Assembly: GCF_000338275.1 (NCBI RefSeq)
Contig: NZ_ANMR01000021.1
Location: 1-45,714, forward strand
Length of the DNA stretch: 45,714 nt
Direction: 5' to 3'
Source: Staphylococcus xylosus NJ
GTDB taxonomy: Bacteria; Bacillota; Bacilli; Staphylococcales; Staphylococcaceae
In this document: one piece after another, positions 35,551-44,193 of the stretch
Layout of the letters: every line of letters starts with the position of its first letter
How positions within the stretch are numbered: the first letter of the stretch is position 1
Translations under genes and position numbers: made by a program
Notes under the pieces: generated by a model
What the model was told of the DNA's origin: nothing
The model's input: the letters and a program-made list of their open reading frames with translations, nothing else
Databases searched by the model: none

Positions 35551-36894
35551 ATGATATCTAAAAGTGAAATGAAAGCGCTTACTATAGATGGGGCAGAAAA
35601 AGATGGCCGAATCTGGTCGAAATTAACACATATGAAGGTAGGTATTATACCTTTACCTCTATATATAACATTAGCAGTGATCATATTTATTGCCTCTGTT
35701 TACAATGCGTTACCGGCTGATATGATTGGTGGTTTTGCGATCATTATGATTTTAGGGGTGCTGTTTGGTGATTTAGGAATGAAAATTCCAATTTTAAAAG
35801 ATATAGGTGGTCCTGCAATTTTAGCTTTATTAATACCATCTACTTTAGTATTTTTAGGTGTCTTTAATACAGCTTCGATGAACGCCGTCACAACGTTAAT
35901 GAAAACATCAAATTTCTTATATTTTTATATTTCATGTCTTGTTGTCGGTAGTATTTTAGGAATGAAGAGTAAAGTTTTAATACAAGGATTTACCCGTATG
36001 TTTATTCCGTTAATTGTAGGTACTTTAACAGCAGTTATTGTTGGATTACTTGTAGGTATGTTATTTGGTTATGAAATTAAGCATACATTATTTTATATTA
36101 TTGTACCTATTATTGGGGGAGGAATTGGAGAAGGCATTTTACCTTTATCAATAGCATATTCATCAATTTTAGGGGAATCTGCTGAATCCTTTGTTGCGCA
36201 AATGATACCAGCAGCCGTTATCGGCAATATTATTGCAGTAGTGACAGCTGGATTAATGATGAGACTAGGTGAAAAGCAAAAGTCATTATCTGGTAATGGA
36301 ACATTGGTAAAGGCATCTGATGATAAAGAGATGGCAGCTGATACAAACGACGATAATAAGAAAGTAGATTTTTCACTTATGGGAGCAGGATTATTAATAG
36401 CCTGTACATTCTTTATTTTTGGTGATCTTGCACACAAGTTTATTGGTATTCCAGGACCAGTTATTATGATTTTATTGGCTACATTGATTAAATGTTTACA
36501 ATTAATGCCTAATAAAATGGAACAAGGTGCACACCAACTATACAAATTTATATCTACGAGTTTGACTTGGCCACTTATGGTTGGACTAGGTATGTTGTAT
36601 ATACCATTAGAAGAAGTTGTTAAGATTGTTTCACCTGCATATATTGTGATTTGTGCTTCAGTTGTTATAACGATGATTGGCTCAGGATTTTTTGTGGGCA
36701 AATTGATGAAAATGTATCCAGTTGACGCTGCAATTGTTACAGGATGTCATAGTGGCTTGGGTGGCACAGGAGATGTTGCAATTTTATCAGCATCAAAACG
36801 CATGTCATTAATGCCATTTGCGCAAGTAGCAACAAGATTAGGTGGCGTATCAACAGTAATAGCTGCAACATTCTTAATGAAATTATTAAGTTAG
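35551..36894 (+). CDS. 2-hydroxycarboxylate:cation symporter (MaeN/CimH/CitS family)
   Basis: ATG at 35551 with AAGGGGG six bases upstream; 447 aa. The ATG at 35545 abuts the ribosome binding site. The two GGxG re-entrant loop motifs of the 2HCT family are present: PIIGGGIGEGILPLS (about 187-201) and CHSGLGGTGDVAILSA (about 398-413). About 11 TM helices are predicted. It imports L-malate (perhaps citrate) with Na+ or H+. It is followed 68 bp later by malic enzyme, which indicates malate as the physiological substrate. Confidence 0.92.
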   Translation: MISKSEMKALTIDGAEKDGRIWSKLTHMKVGIIPLPLYITLAVIIFIASVYNALPADMIGGFAIIMILGVLFGDLGMKIPILKDIGGPAILALLIPSTLVFLGVFNTASMNAVTTLMKTSNFLYFYISCLVVGSILGMKSKVLIQGFTRMFIPLIVGTLTAVIVGLLVGMLFGYEIKHTLFYIIVPIIGGGIGEGILPLSIAYSSILGESAESFVAQMIPAAVIGNIIAVVTAGLMMRLGEKQKSLSGNGTLVKASDDKEMAADTNDDNKKVDFSLMGAGLLIACTFFIFGDLAHKFIGIPGPVIMILLATLIKCLQLMPNKMEQGAHQLYKFISTSLTWPLMVGLGMLYIPLEEVVKIVSPAYIVICASVVITMIGSGFFVGKLMKMYPVDAAIVTGCHSGLGGTGDVAILSASKRMSLMPFAQVATRLGGVSTVIAATFLMKLLS

Positions 36895-36962
36895 TAAGAA
36901 TGTATTCACAACCATTTATAAATAAAAGACGAAATAACAATTAATTAAGGGAGTAGAAATAC

Positions 36963-38138
36963 ATGACTATAACAAACTATAAAGCTGAATCTATAGAGCT
37001 TCATAAAAAACATGCAGGAAAATTGGAAATTAATAGTAAAGTAGATGTAAATACGCAAGAAGATTTAAGTACAGTATACACACCTGGTGTTTCAGAAGTG
37101 TGTAATGTAATTGCTGAAGATGAAGAAAAGGTGAATACATTGACGTCTAGAGGTAATATGATTGGTATTGTTTCAGACGGGACAGCGGTGTTAGGGTTAG
37201 GTGATATTGGACCTAAAGCTGCGATACCGGTCATGGAAGGAAAGAGTATATTATTCAAAAAGTTTGCAGATTTAGATGCATTTCCTATTTGCTTGGATAC
37301 TAAAGATACTGAAGAAATTATTAATATTATAAAAGCACTTCAACCTAATTTTGCAGGAATAAATTTAGAAGATATTGCAGCACCTCGTTGTTTTGAAATT
37401 GAAAAAAGATTAAAAGAAGAATTAGACATTCCTGTTTTTCATGACGATCAACATGGAACGGCTATTGTTGTGCTTGCCGCATTAATTAACGCATTAAAAG
37501 TTGTAGAAAAAGAAGGTTATGAAGTACAAATAGTGATTAATGGTGCAGGGTCAGCAGGTATTGCAATTGCTAAATTATTATTAAGCGCTGGATATAAAGA
37601 TATCGTATTATTAAGTATTGAAGGTGTAGTTTGTCAAGGCGAGGAATGGATGAATGATGCACAAAAAGCCATTGCTGAAGTGACTAATTTAACACAAAAA
37701 CGAGGTGATTTAGATGATGTGATTCAAGAGGCAGATGTGTTTATAGGTGTTTCAGCACCAAATGTTTTAAATGAAAGTCACGTTAAAGCGATGAGCGATC
37801 AGCCAATTATCTTTGCCTTAGCTAATCCAATACCTGAAATCTTTCCAGAGGAAGCAATTGCTGCAGGAGCTGCTGTTGTAGGAACTGGGCGTTCTGATTA
37901 TCCAAATCAAATTAATAATTTACTAGCGTTCCCAGGTATCTTTAGAGGCATTTTAAATGCGCGTAAGCAAGATATTACGACTGAAATGAAAGTAGCTGCT
38001 GCACAAGGTATTGCAAATGTTATTGCTGAAAGTGAATTAAGTAAAGACTATGTAATTCCACACGCATTAAATTCAGAAGTAGTAACAACGGTAGCCAATG
38101 CAGTTGAAAAATCAGCTTTGGAAACAGTCCATAAATAA
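36963..38138 (+). CDS. NAD(P)-dependent malic enzyme
   Basis: 391 aa, the short bacterial malic enzyme type. It oxidatively decarboxylates malate to pyruvate and CO2. DLSTVYTPGVSEVC contains the catalytic Tyr, GDIGPKAAIPVMEGK the catalytic Lys, and FHDDQHGTAIVVLAAL the metal-binding acids. INGAGSAGIAIAKLLL (about 190-205) is the dinucleotide fold. AAGGGAG precedes the ATG. It forms an operon with the symporter, and a terminator follows. Confidence 0.93.
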   Translation: MTITNYKAESIELHKKHAGKLEINSKVDVNTQEDLSTVYTPGVSEVCNVIAEDEEKVNTLTSRGNMIGIVSDGTAVLGLGDIGPKAAIPVMEGKSILFKKFADLDAFPICLDTKDTEEIINIIKALQPNFAGINLEDIAAPRCFEIEKRLKEELDIPVFHDDQHGTAIVVLAALINALKVVEKEGYEVQIVINGAGSAGIAIAKLLLSAGYKDIVLLSIEGVVCQGEEWMNDAQKAIAEVTNLTQKRGDLDDVIQEADVFIGVSAPNVLNESHVKAMSDQPIIFALANPIPEIFPEEAIAAGAAVVGTGRSDYPNQINNLLAFPGIFRGILNARKQDITTEMKVAAAQGIANVIAESELSKDYVIPHALNSEVVTTVANAVEKSALETVHK

Positions 38139-38274
38139 ATTGCTTTAAATAAAGTGGATGATTGATATAGTTAATAACTGTAGCTGATTTTTAGAGCCAT
38201 CAAAGTTACCAGTATTAAAAATTCTATTTCTTACAAATATTGTTGAGAGCATTCTAAATCGTATAATAAATGAG

Positions 38275-38321
38275 GTCGATATGATTCGAGGATAGTGTTT
38301 CTGTCCTGAAATCATGTCGAC
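38275..38321 (+). terminator. Terminator after malic enzyme gene
   Basis: GTCGATATGATT pairs with AATCATGTCGAC (one U-G), with an inner AGGA/TCCT stem, followed by TTTTTTTAT. Confidence 0.8.
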
Positions 38322-38480
38322 TTTTTTTATTTAAAATGGAATTGTTGTTATAGAAATCGCAATAATAAAATATAAAAGGATTTGCAAAAGAAAAAAGTAT
38401 ATAGCTATACTGAACAATATGAAATCTATATAAAAAATGTTAACATTAAAAATATTATAGTTAACAATAAGGTGATGAAA

Positions 38481-39848
38481 ATGCAATTATTAAAAAATAT
38501 TGAAAGGCACGCGCAATATCAACCGTACGAGTGTGCACTTCAATTTGATGCAGAACTTATAAGTTATAAAACATTGCAAGAACGCATAGTAGAGATTGTA
38601 GAACAATTACATGATATTCCTGAAAATCAATGTGTTGCACTTACGATGAACAACCCAATGTCTACAGTATTGTATTATTTGGCTTTAATCAAAAAAGGAT
38701 GCATACCTTGTGTTATGGATTTTCGATGGACTCATGAGCAAGTAAACAAACTAGTAGAAAAATACGATATTGCATATCTTATAAACAATGATTTAAAAGT
38801 CATATTATTTAAACAAATAGAACAAAATACCACAGAGATAGAAGGTATATTACATATTGGTTTTACTTCTGGAACGACAGGACTACCTAAAGCATATTAT
38901 AGAAATGAGTTGTCATGGCTATATTCATATGAAGAAACTGAAAAATTAATGAAAAATGAAATAGATACGATGATTGCGCCAGGACCACTCTCACACTCTT
39001 TATCTTTATTTGTGTGTGTGTTTGCTTTGTATAGTGGTCGTAAATTTATCGGGCAGCAACAATTTAATGCTCAAGTATTAATGAATATAATGAAAACAGA
39101 CAAAGCAATAAAACATTGTGCTTTATTTGTAGTTCCTACAATGTTAGATAATTGTGTTGCCTGGGACAGTACTGTTCAACAAATTAGATATATTTTTACG
39201 ACTGGAGATAAATTGCAACCTAGTTTACGAGATAGTGTAGCAATGCATTTTCCTAATGCTACATTAATAGAGTTCTTTGGAACTTCGGAGGCAAGTTTTA
39301 TTAGTTATAACTATAATAATGATGCGCCTAACCATTCTGTAGGAAAACTGTTTCCTAATGTTACAATCGATCTTGAACAAGTTGATGAACATGGTATTGG
39401 TAAATTAAAAGTTAAGAGCAATATGGTTTTTAGTGGATATATTGGGAACCCAACTCCAAATGATTACTGGATAGAAATTGGTGATTTTGCATCATTAAAT
39501 TCAGAAGGCTACTTATATTTACATGGACGCCAACATGATCGAATGATTATTGGAGGACGAAATGTTTACCCAAGTGAAATAGAACATTTTGCTCAAAATT
39601 TTAAAGAATTCAATGAAGTATTAGTCATTAGTGAGCCTCATTCAAAATTTGGCGAGATCGCTGTATTGCTTTATACAGGTAAGCGCCAAGTGAAGTATCG
39701 TGAGTTTAAATATTTTTTAACTCGATATTTGGCTCGTTATCAGGTGCCATCGAAGTTGGTGAAAGTAAGTGAAATGCATTATACACAAAGTGGTAAAATT
39801 GCACGCAAATATATGAGAAGTCTTTATTTAAAGGGTGAGTTAAAATAA
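38481..39848 (+). CDS. vraA: AMP-binding acyl-CoA synthetase-like protein VraA
   Basis: ATG at 38481, six bases after AAGGTG, gives 455 aa, shorter than typical acyl-CoA synthetases (500-560) but like S. aureus VraA. IGFTSGTTGLPKAYYRNE (about 128-145) is the P-loop-like A3 motif, EFFGTSEA is A5, and GDFAS...YLHGRQHDRMIIGGRNVYPSEIE covers A7-A8. SGKIARKYMR holds the A10 lysine. It would activate a carboxylic acid to acyl-CoA. It overlaps vraB by one base (TAATG). Confidence 0.88.
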   Translation: MQLLKNIERHAQYQPYECALQFDAELISYKTLQERIVEIVEQLHDIPENQCVALTMNNPMSTVLYYLALIKKGCIPCVMDFRWTHEQVNKLVEKYDIAYLINNDLKVILFKQIEQNTTEIEGILHIGFTSGTTGLPKAYYRNELSWLYSYEETEKLMKNEIDTMIAPGPLSHSLSLFVCVFALYSGRKFIGQQQFNAQVLMNIMKTDKAIKHCALFVVPTMLDNCVAWDSTVQQIRYIFTTGDKLQPSLRDSVAMHFPNATLIEFFGTSEASFISYNYNNDAPNHSVGKLFPNVTIDLEQVDEHGIGKLKVKSNMVFSGYIGNPTPNDYWIEIGDFASLNSEGYLYLHGRQHDRMIIGGRNVYPSEIEHFAQNFKEFNEVLVISEPHSKFGEIAVLLYTGKRQVKYREFKYFLTRYLARYQVPSKLVKVSEMHYTQSGKIARKYMRSLYLKGELK

Positions 39849-40990
39849 TGAATGAAGCAGTTATAGTCGCAGCAAAACGAACTCCATTTGGTAAATATGG
39901 TGGCAAATTAAAACATTTAGAACCAGAAGCATTATTAAAACCATTATTTGAGCATTTTAATGAACAATATACACATATAATGTCAGAAATTGATGATGTT
40001 ATTTTAGGTAATGTGGTAGGAAACGGTGGCAATATTGCTAGAAAATCTTTGCTAGAAGCTGGATTGAATCAAAATATTCCAGGACTTACATTAGATAGGC
40101 AATGTGGTTCTGGGTTAGAAGCGGTGATACAGGCCTGTAGAATGATTCAAGCTGGCGCAGGTTCCATATATATTGCTGGTGGTGTAGAAAGTACAAGTAG
40201 AGCGCCATGGAAGATTAAAAGGCCACAGTCTGTATATGATACACAGTTACCTGAATTTTTTGAACGCGCCTCTTTTGCACCAGATAGCCAAGATCCATCT
40301 ATGATTCAAGCTGCGGAACATGTAGCGCAAACATATAATATTTCAAGAAAAGATCAAGATGCATTTGCATGGAAAAGTCACAGCAAGACAATTATGGCTT
40401 ATAAACAAAAGCATATTAATCAAGAAATTGTTCCGTTGGAAGTAAAAGGTGAAATTTTTAACAGAGATGAAAGTATTAAAGAAAAAATGAATGAACGCAC
40501 ATTAAATCGTTTGAAACCATTGTTAACTGAAGGGACAGTCACTGCAGGAAATTGTTGTATGAAGAACGATGGTGCAGTAGTATTATTAGTTATGAATAAA
40601 GCAACGGCAGAAGCTTATGGTTTACAAGAAGGTTTAATTTTTAAAGATGGCATTACAATAGGAATAGATCCTACTATACTCGGTATTGGTCCTGTGCCTG
40701 CAGTAAGCACACTACTTAAGAGAAATAAATATACAATAGATGAATTAGACGCTATAGAATTAAATGAAGCATTTGCATCTCAAGTATTAGCAAGTCAAAG
40801 AGAGCTAGGTATACCACTAGATAAATTGAATATATATGGTGGCGCAATTGCTGCAGGACACCCATATGGCGCAAGTGGCGCAGCGTTGGTCACACGCTTG
40901 TTTTATATGAAAGATTACCATAGAACTATTGCAACTATGGGGATTGGAGGTGGCATGGGGAATGCAGCATTATTTGAACGATGGTCATGA
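39848..40990 (+). CDS. vraB: Thiolase (acetyl-CoA acyltransferase) VraB
   Basis: 380 aa. Nucleophilic Cys in LTLDRQCGSGLEAV (about 81-94), the thiolase motif. ELNEAFASQV, YGGAIAAGHPYGASGA (active-site His) and the C-terminal ATMGIGGGMGNAALFE follow; the usual second Cys of CxGxG is replaced by Met-Gly-Ile-Gly. That loss of the catalytic C-terminal Cys is notable and is discussed in the findings. Start is coupled to vraA. It overlaps the start of vraC. Confidence 0.9.
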   Translation: MNEAVIVAAKRTPFGKYGGKLKHLEPEALLKPLFEHFNEQYTHIMSEIDDVILGNVVGNGGNIARKSLLEAGLNQNIPGLTLDRQCGSGLEAVIQACRMIQAGAGSIYIAGGVESTSRAPWKIKRPQSVYDTQLPEFFERASFAPDSQDPSMIQAAEHVAQTYNISRKDQDAFAWKSHSKTIMAYKQKHINQEIVPLEVKGEIFNRDESIKEKMNERTLNRLKPLLTEGTVTAGNCCMKNDGAVVLLVMNKATAEAYGLQEGLIFKDGITIGIDPTILGIGPVPAVSTLLKRNKYTIDELDAIELNEAFASQVLASQRELGIPLDKLNIYGGAIAAGHPYGASGAALVTRLFYMKDYHRTIATMGIGGGMGNAALFERWS

Positions 40991-41324
40991 AGTTAGAGAA
41001 ATTATATTCAATGATAAGGAAGCGAATATTTACAATCAATTATTTGGTGATGAGCCAACTAATATAGTCCCGACACTTTTGTGCGCAAAGCTATGGCCAG
41101 AGTTTACTTTGTTTCAAGAATTTATAGAAAATGCAATTTTACTCAAAGAAACTGAGGTTACTCAAATACAACCTCTAAGTGTAAATGAATATTATTTAGC
41201 ACATATGTATATTGTTGAATGTAAAAAAGTTCGTCAATATATGAAGTATATAGTCAAATTAGAAATTAATAAAAATAAATATAAATGTATATCTATTACG
41301 CAAACCTTTTTGGAGTCGATTTAA
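40962..41324 (+). CDS. vraC: VraC, staphylococcal protein of unknown function
   Basis: ATG at 40962 lies eight bases after GGAGGTGG inside the end of vraB and gives 120 aa, close to the length I recall for S. aureus VraC. It begins MQHYLNDGHEVREIIFNDKE. No signal or TM. The second half (PLSVNEYYLAHMYIVECKKV) could be a hot-dog-like strand pattern. It overlaps vraB by 29 bases and is one base away from the next gene, so the operon is tight. Function unknown. Confidence 0.78.
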   Translation: MQHYLNDGHEVREIIFNDKEANIYNQLFGDEPTNIVPTLLCAKLWPEFTLFQEFIENAILLKETEVTQIQPLSVNEYYLAHMYIVECKKVRQYMKYIVKLEINKNKYKCISITQTFLESI

Positions 41325-41325
41325 A

Positions 41326-41589
41326 ATGTTTGAACTAAATTTAGAACAAGTAAGTAAATATTTAACATTAATTAATGATCATAATCCAGTACATAAGCAA
41401 ATTGTTCCTGGTCAAATGGTAGTTCAAATAGCACTTACAAAAACAAAAGTAAATTGGTCATCTTACAAAGTGAAATTTATTGAACCTATTGAAATATCAG
41501 AAGTTATTAAAGTAAAATTTGAAAAACCTAATAAATTAATTATTTTAAATGAAAATGACAAAATAAAAATTCATATAACGAAAAAATGA
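41326..41589 (+). CDS. Short MaoC-like (hot-dog fold) protein
   Basis: 87 aa. LINDHNPVHKQIVPGQMVVQIAL (about 15-37) resembles the MaoC/(R)-hydratase motif D-x-N-P-x-H ... PG-x-M/L. Full-length MaoC domains are about 130-150 aa, so this is a truncated or half-domain that may pair with VraC. It starts one base after the vraC stop (GGAGTCG as ribosome binding site). It is the last gene of the vra operon. Confidence 0.7.
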   Translation: MFELNLEQVSKYLTLINDHNPVHKQIVPGQMVVQIALTKTKVNWSSYKVKFIEPIEISEVIKVKFEKPNKLIILNENDKIKIHITKK

Positions 41590-41618
41590 GTATCCATATT
41601 TACCTAATGGAACTCATT
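41585..41618 (+). terminator. Terminator after the vra operon
   Basis: AATGAGT/ACTCATT with an inner CCAT/ATGG stem, then TTTTATTTTG. The left arm overlaps the stop codon. Confidence 0.75.
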
Positions 41619-41720
41619 TTTTATTTTGTTATAAGTTTTATATGTACAAAAAACAAATAGAACGGTATGCATTTTTTGCATAAAAATAAAGAAAAAAGTG
41701 ATTAAAAGGTTGAGGTCAGT

Positions 41721-41748
41721 TTGACAATATTCATTAACTACGTATAAT
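41721..41748 (+). promoter_or_regulatory. proP promoter
   Basis: TTGACA (41721-41726), a 16-base spacer, TATAAT (41743-41748). A consensus sigma-A promoter about 30 bases before the proP start. Confidence 0.75.
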
Positions 41749-41780
41749 TGTATAACATGTTAAAGGGAGTGGACATATTC

Positions 41781-43193
41781 ATGGATTATGAAAAGGATTT
41801 TGATAAAAGTAGTATAAATAAGGTTGATTCCAAAACTGCTAAAAAAACTGTGTTTGCCACAGGTATCGGAAACGCAATGGAATGGTTTGACTTTGGTTTA
41901 TATTCTTATTTAGCGGTGATACTCGGACAAAATTTCTTCAGTTCGGTAGAAAATGATCAACTCAAAATGGTTTTTACGTTTGCAACATTTGCAATCGCGT
42001 TCTTACTTAGACCGGTCGGTGGTATTATTTTTGGTATGATCGGAGATAAATACGGTAGGAAAGTAGTATTAACAACAACCATTATCATGATGGCATTCTC
42101 GACGCTACTCATAGGTATATTACCTACATATGATCAAATTGGTGTTTGGGCCCCAATATTACTCTTATTAGGTAGAGTGTTACAAGGATTTTCAACAGGT
42201 GGAGAATATGCAGGTGCAATGGTATATATAGCAGAATCTTCCCCAGATAGAAAACGAAATACACTTGGTTCTGGACTTGAAATTGGTACATTATCAGGTT
42301 ATATTGCTGCATCAGTATTAAGTGGATTATTGTTCTTCTTTTTAAATGATGATCAAATGGCTTCGTGGGGTTGGAGAATTCCATTTATCTTAGGCTTATT
42401 CTTAGGTATCTTTGGTTTTTATTTAAGAAGAAAACTAGAAGAATCGCCAGTATACGAAAATGAACTTGCAGATAAACCGAAAAGAGATAACATTGGTTTC
42501 TTAACAATTATTAGATATTATTATAAAGATATTATTGTATGTTTTGTTGCAGTTGCATTCTTTAACTGTACAAATTATATGGTAACTTCATACATGCCAT
42601 CATATTTACAACAAATTGTTAAATTAGATGGCACAACAGTATCTGTCTTAATCACTGTTGTTATGGCAGTAATGATTCCATTAGCATTAATGTTTGGTCG
42701 ACTTGCTGATAGAATTGGTGAGAAAAATGTATTTTTAATTGGTTTGGTTGGTACTGCAGTGTTAAGTATTGCTGCTTTTTCACTTTTCCAAACAACGTCA
42801 ATTATTTTCATTATCGTTGGTATCTTTATCTTAGGTTTTTTCTTATCGACATACGAAGGAACTATGCCAGGTTCGTTACCAACTATGTTTTATACACATA
42901 TTAGATATAGAACTTTAGCTGTAACTTTTAATGTATCAGTATCTTTATTTGGTGGTACGACTCCATTAATCGCGACTTCACTGGTAGCGAAAACAGGTGA
43001 CCCATTATCTCCGGCTTATTATTTAACAGCCGTGAGTATTGTAGGTATTATCGTTATTTCGTTGTTACATGTAAGTACAGCAGGAAAATCACTTAAAGGT
43101 TCATATCCTAATGTCGAAAGCGATGAAGAGTATGAGTACTATAAAGATAATCCTGATAAAGCATTGTGGTGGGCGAAAGATAAACGCGTGTAA
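41781..43193 (+). CDS. proP: ProP-type MFS proline/betaine transporter
   Basis: ATG at 41781 (AAGGGAGTGG upstream) gives 470 aa. Metabolite:H+ symporter family of [23 protein letters not shown] in TM1, [21 protein letters not shown] motif A, and [22 protein letters not shown] in TM4-5 are diagnostic of ProP/KgtP. It imports proline or betaine during osmotic stress. It follows the vra operon as in S. aureus. It lacks the long C-terminal coiled coil of E. coli ProP. Confidence 0.88.
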   Translation: MDYEKDFDKSSINKVDSKTAKKTVFATGIGNAMEWFDFGLYSYLAVILGQNFFSSVENDQLKMVFTFATFAIAFLLRPVGGIIFGMIGDKYGRKVVLTTTIIMMAFSTLLIGILPTYDQIGVWAPILLLLGRVLQGFSTGGEYAGAMVYIAESSPDRKRNTLGSGLEIGTLSGYIAASVLSGLLFFFLNDDQMASWGWRIPFILGLFLGIFGFYLRRKLEESPVYENELADKPKRDNIGFLTIIRYYYKDIIVCFVAVAFFNCTNYMVTSYMPSYLQQIVKLDGTTVSVLITVVMAVMIPLALMFGRLADRIGEKNVFLIGLVGTAVLSIAAFSLFQTTSIIFIIVGIFILGFFLSTYEGTMPGSLPTMFYTHIRYRTLAVTFNVSVSLFGGTTPLIATSLVAKTGDPLSPAYYLTAVSIVGIIVISLLHVSTAGKSLKGSYPNVESDEEYEYYKDNPDKALWWAKDKRV

Positions 43194-43219
43194 TTAAAAG
43201 TTTTAAATATATTCAAAAG

Positions 43220-43259
43220 AGGGACAGAAATCAATTTTTATAAAATGATTTCTGTCCCT
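43220..43259 (+). terminator. Terminator after proP
   Basis: AGGGACAGAAATCA/TGATTTCTGTCCCT, 14-bp perfect stem, then TTCT. Confidence 0.85.
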
Positions 43260-43314
43260 TTCTATTAAGTGTGACGAGGAATAAAATATTTTTGATGAAA
43301 GAAACACTCGAGTT

Positions 43315-43354
43315 AATACTCATGTGTAGGCATCACTAACTCAATAAACGGATT
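43315..43354 (+). repeat. Dispersed intergenic repeat, copy B
   Basis: AATACTCATGTGTAGGCATC then ACTAACTCAATAAACGGATT. It shares the first 14 bases exactly and AACTCAATAA with copy A at 32586. It lies between two terminators (43220 and 43411). Confidence 0.55.
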
Positions 43355-43410
43355 GAAAGGATTAAAACTACTTATATTCATTCCAGTTATCAATTGTCTA
43401 TAATGATTAA

Positions 43411-43441
43411 ACAGTTCCAGACATTCAATGTCCAGTACTGT
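43411..43441 (+). terminator. Second terminator upstream of the ASCH gene
   Basis: ACAGT..GACAT/ATGTC..ACTGT followed by TTTTTTT. As proP already has its own terminator, this one suggests a short separate transcript spanning repeat copy B. Confidence 0.7.
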
Positions 43442-43489
43442 TTTTTTATGTTATCTTAAGATTAATTGAGAAAACTTAGGAGGATGAAT

Positions 43490-43936
43490 ATGGCTGTTAC
43501 AGTAGAACAGTATTGGAGAAAATTTATTGAAGTATTCCCAGAATATAAAGGTATGAAATTTGAAGCATGGTCTTTTGGAGTTGATGAAGATGAATTAGCA
43601 GAATTAGTAAAACGAGGTGAGAAAACTGCTACGACGAGTGGTTATGAATCTTATAAAGTTGAAGAAGAACCACTCCCTCAAGTAGGAGAGGTTAGTGTTA
43701 TCTTAAATGAAAAAGGAAATCCCCAATGTGTAATTCAAACAACACGAGTTTATCAAACTCCTTTTAATCAAGTGACTGAACATCATGCATACTTAGAAGG
43801 CGAAGGTGACAAGTCTTTAGCATATTGGCGTAAAGCACATATAGATTTCTTTAAGCCGTATTATGAGTCTTTAGGATTGGAGTTTAATGAATCAATTGTC
43901 GTAGTATGTGAAGAATTTAAGTTGCTATATGTATAA
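43490..43936 (+). CDS. ASCH-domain protein
   Basis: ATG at 43490, six bases after TAGGAGG, gives 148 aa; the ATG at 43484 abuts the ribosome binding site. AWSFGVDEDELAELVKRGEKTATTSGY (about 27-53) and PQVGEVSVILNEKGNPQCVIQTT are the ASCH fold (PUA-like beta barrel) signature, with the conserved G-x-K-T-A-T. ASCH proteins are thought to bind RNA, and some are N4-acetylcytidine amidohydrolases. The role is not determined here. Confidence 0.85.
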   Translation: MAVTVEQYWRKFIEVFPEYKGMKFEAWSFGVDEDELAELVKRGEKTATTSGYESYKVEEEPLPQVGEVSVILNEKGNPQCVIQTTRVYQTPFNQVTEHHAYLEGEGDKSLAYWRKAHIDFFKPYYESLGLEFNESIVVVCEEFKLLYV

Positions 43937-43940
43937 AAAT

Positions 43941-44125
43941 AGTGGTACATAAGTTAGAACTGCTTCGAGGTTGCTCTCCAAGCAAACAAAGGGGACAATC
44001 TTTGTCTAACTATGTACCACTTAGGGTGAGTGTTTATAGGGTTGTGTGTTCAAAGTGTGTATAAGGGGACAACTTATACATGCTTTGCTTTTTTAACTTC
44101 ATATTTCTTAAAGGGGAGTTAATTG
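43941..44125 (-). ncRNA. Candidate structured RNA / 3' UTR with repeated UUGUCCC loops
   Basis: Reading the minus strand, a hairpin GTATAAG-UUGUCCC-CUUAUAC lies at 44059-44079. It is followed by a large terminal structure at 43941-44021. The outer 17-bp stem is AGTGGTACATA-GTTAGA with TCTAAC-T-TATGTACCACT (one bulge), enclosing CAAAG-AUUGUCCC-CUUUG (43987-44004) and a GCTT/AAGC hairpin. It ends ATTTTTATA, a terminator for the minus strand only. A third CCCCUUU occurs at 44111-44118. CCCCUUUGUUUG also resembles the repeated motif of RsaE as I remember it. It lies downstream of the 56-aa gene and may be its 3' UTR. Confidence 0.55.
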
Positions 44126-44193
44126 TATATCTTAAATTCTGAATTCTTCCTATTGCATTTTCTGCATAAGTCTTCGATGTATAGAAAATATGC

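Noticed and set aside
36093..36701. 202-codon minus-strand frame in the malate symporter gene
   Set aside because: It is a shadow of the highly hydrophobic symporter coding sequence, and the plus-strand protein has clear family motifs.
43941..44021. Terminator for the ASCH gene on the plus strand
   Set aside because: After the 3' arm the plus strand reads TAGGGTGAG with no T-run; the T-run is on the minus strand.
44058..44170. Plus-strand mini-ORF after AAGGGG at 44064 (MLCFFNFIFLKGELIVYLKF)
   Set aside because: The AAGGGG is the stem/loop of a symmetrical hairpin, and the stronger evidence (T-run after the terminal stem) places the transcript on the minus strand.
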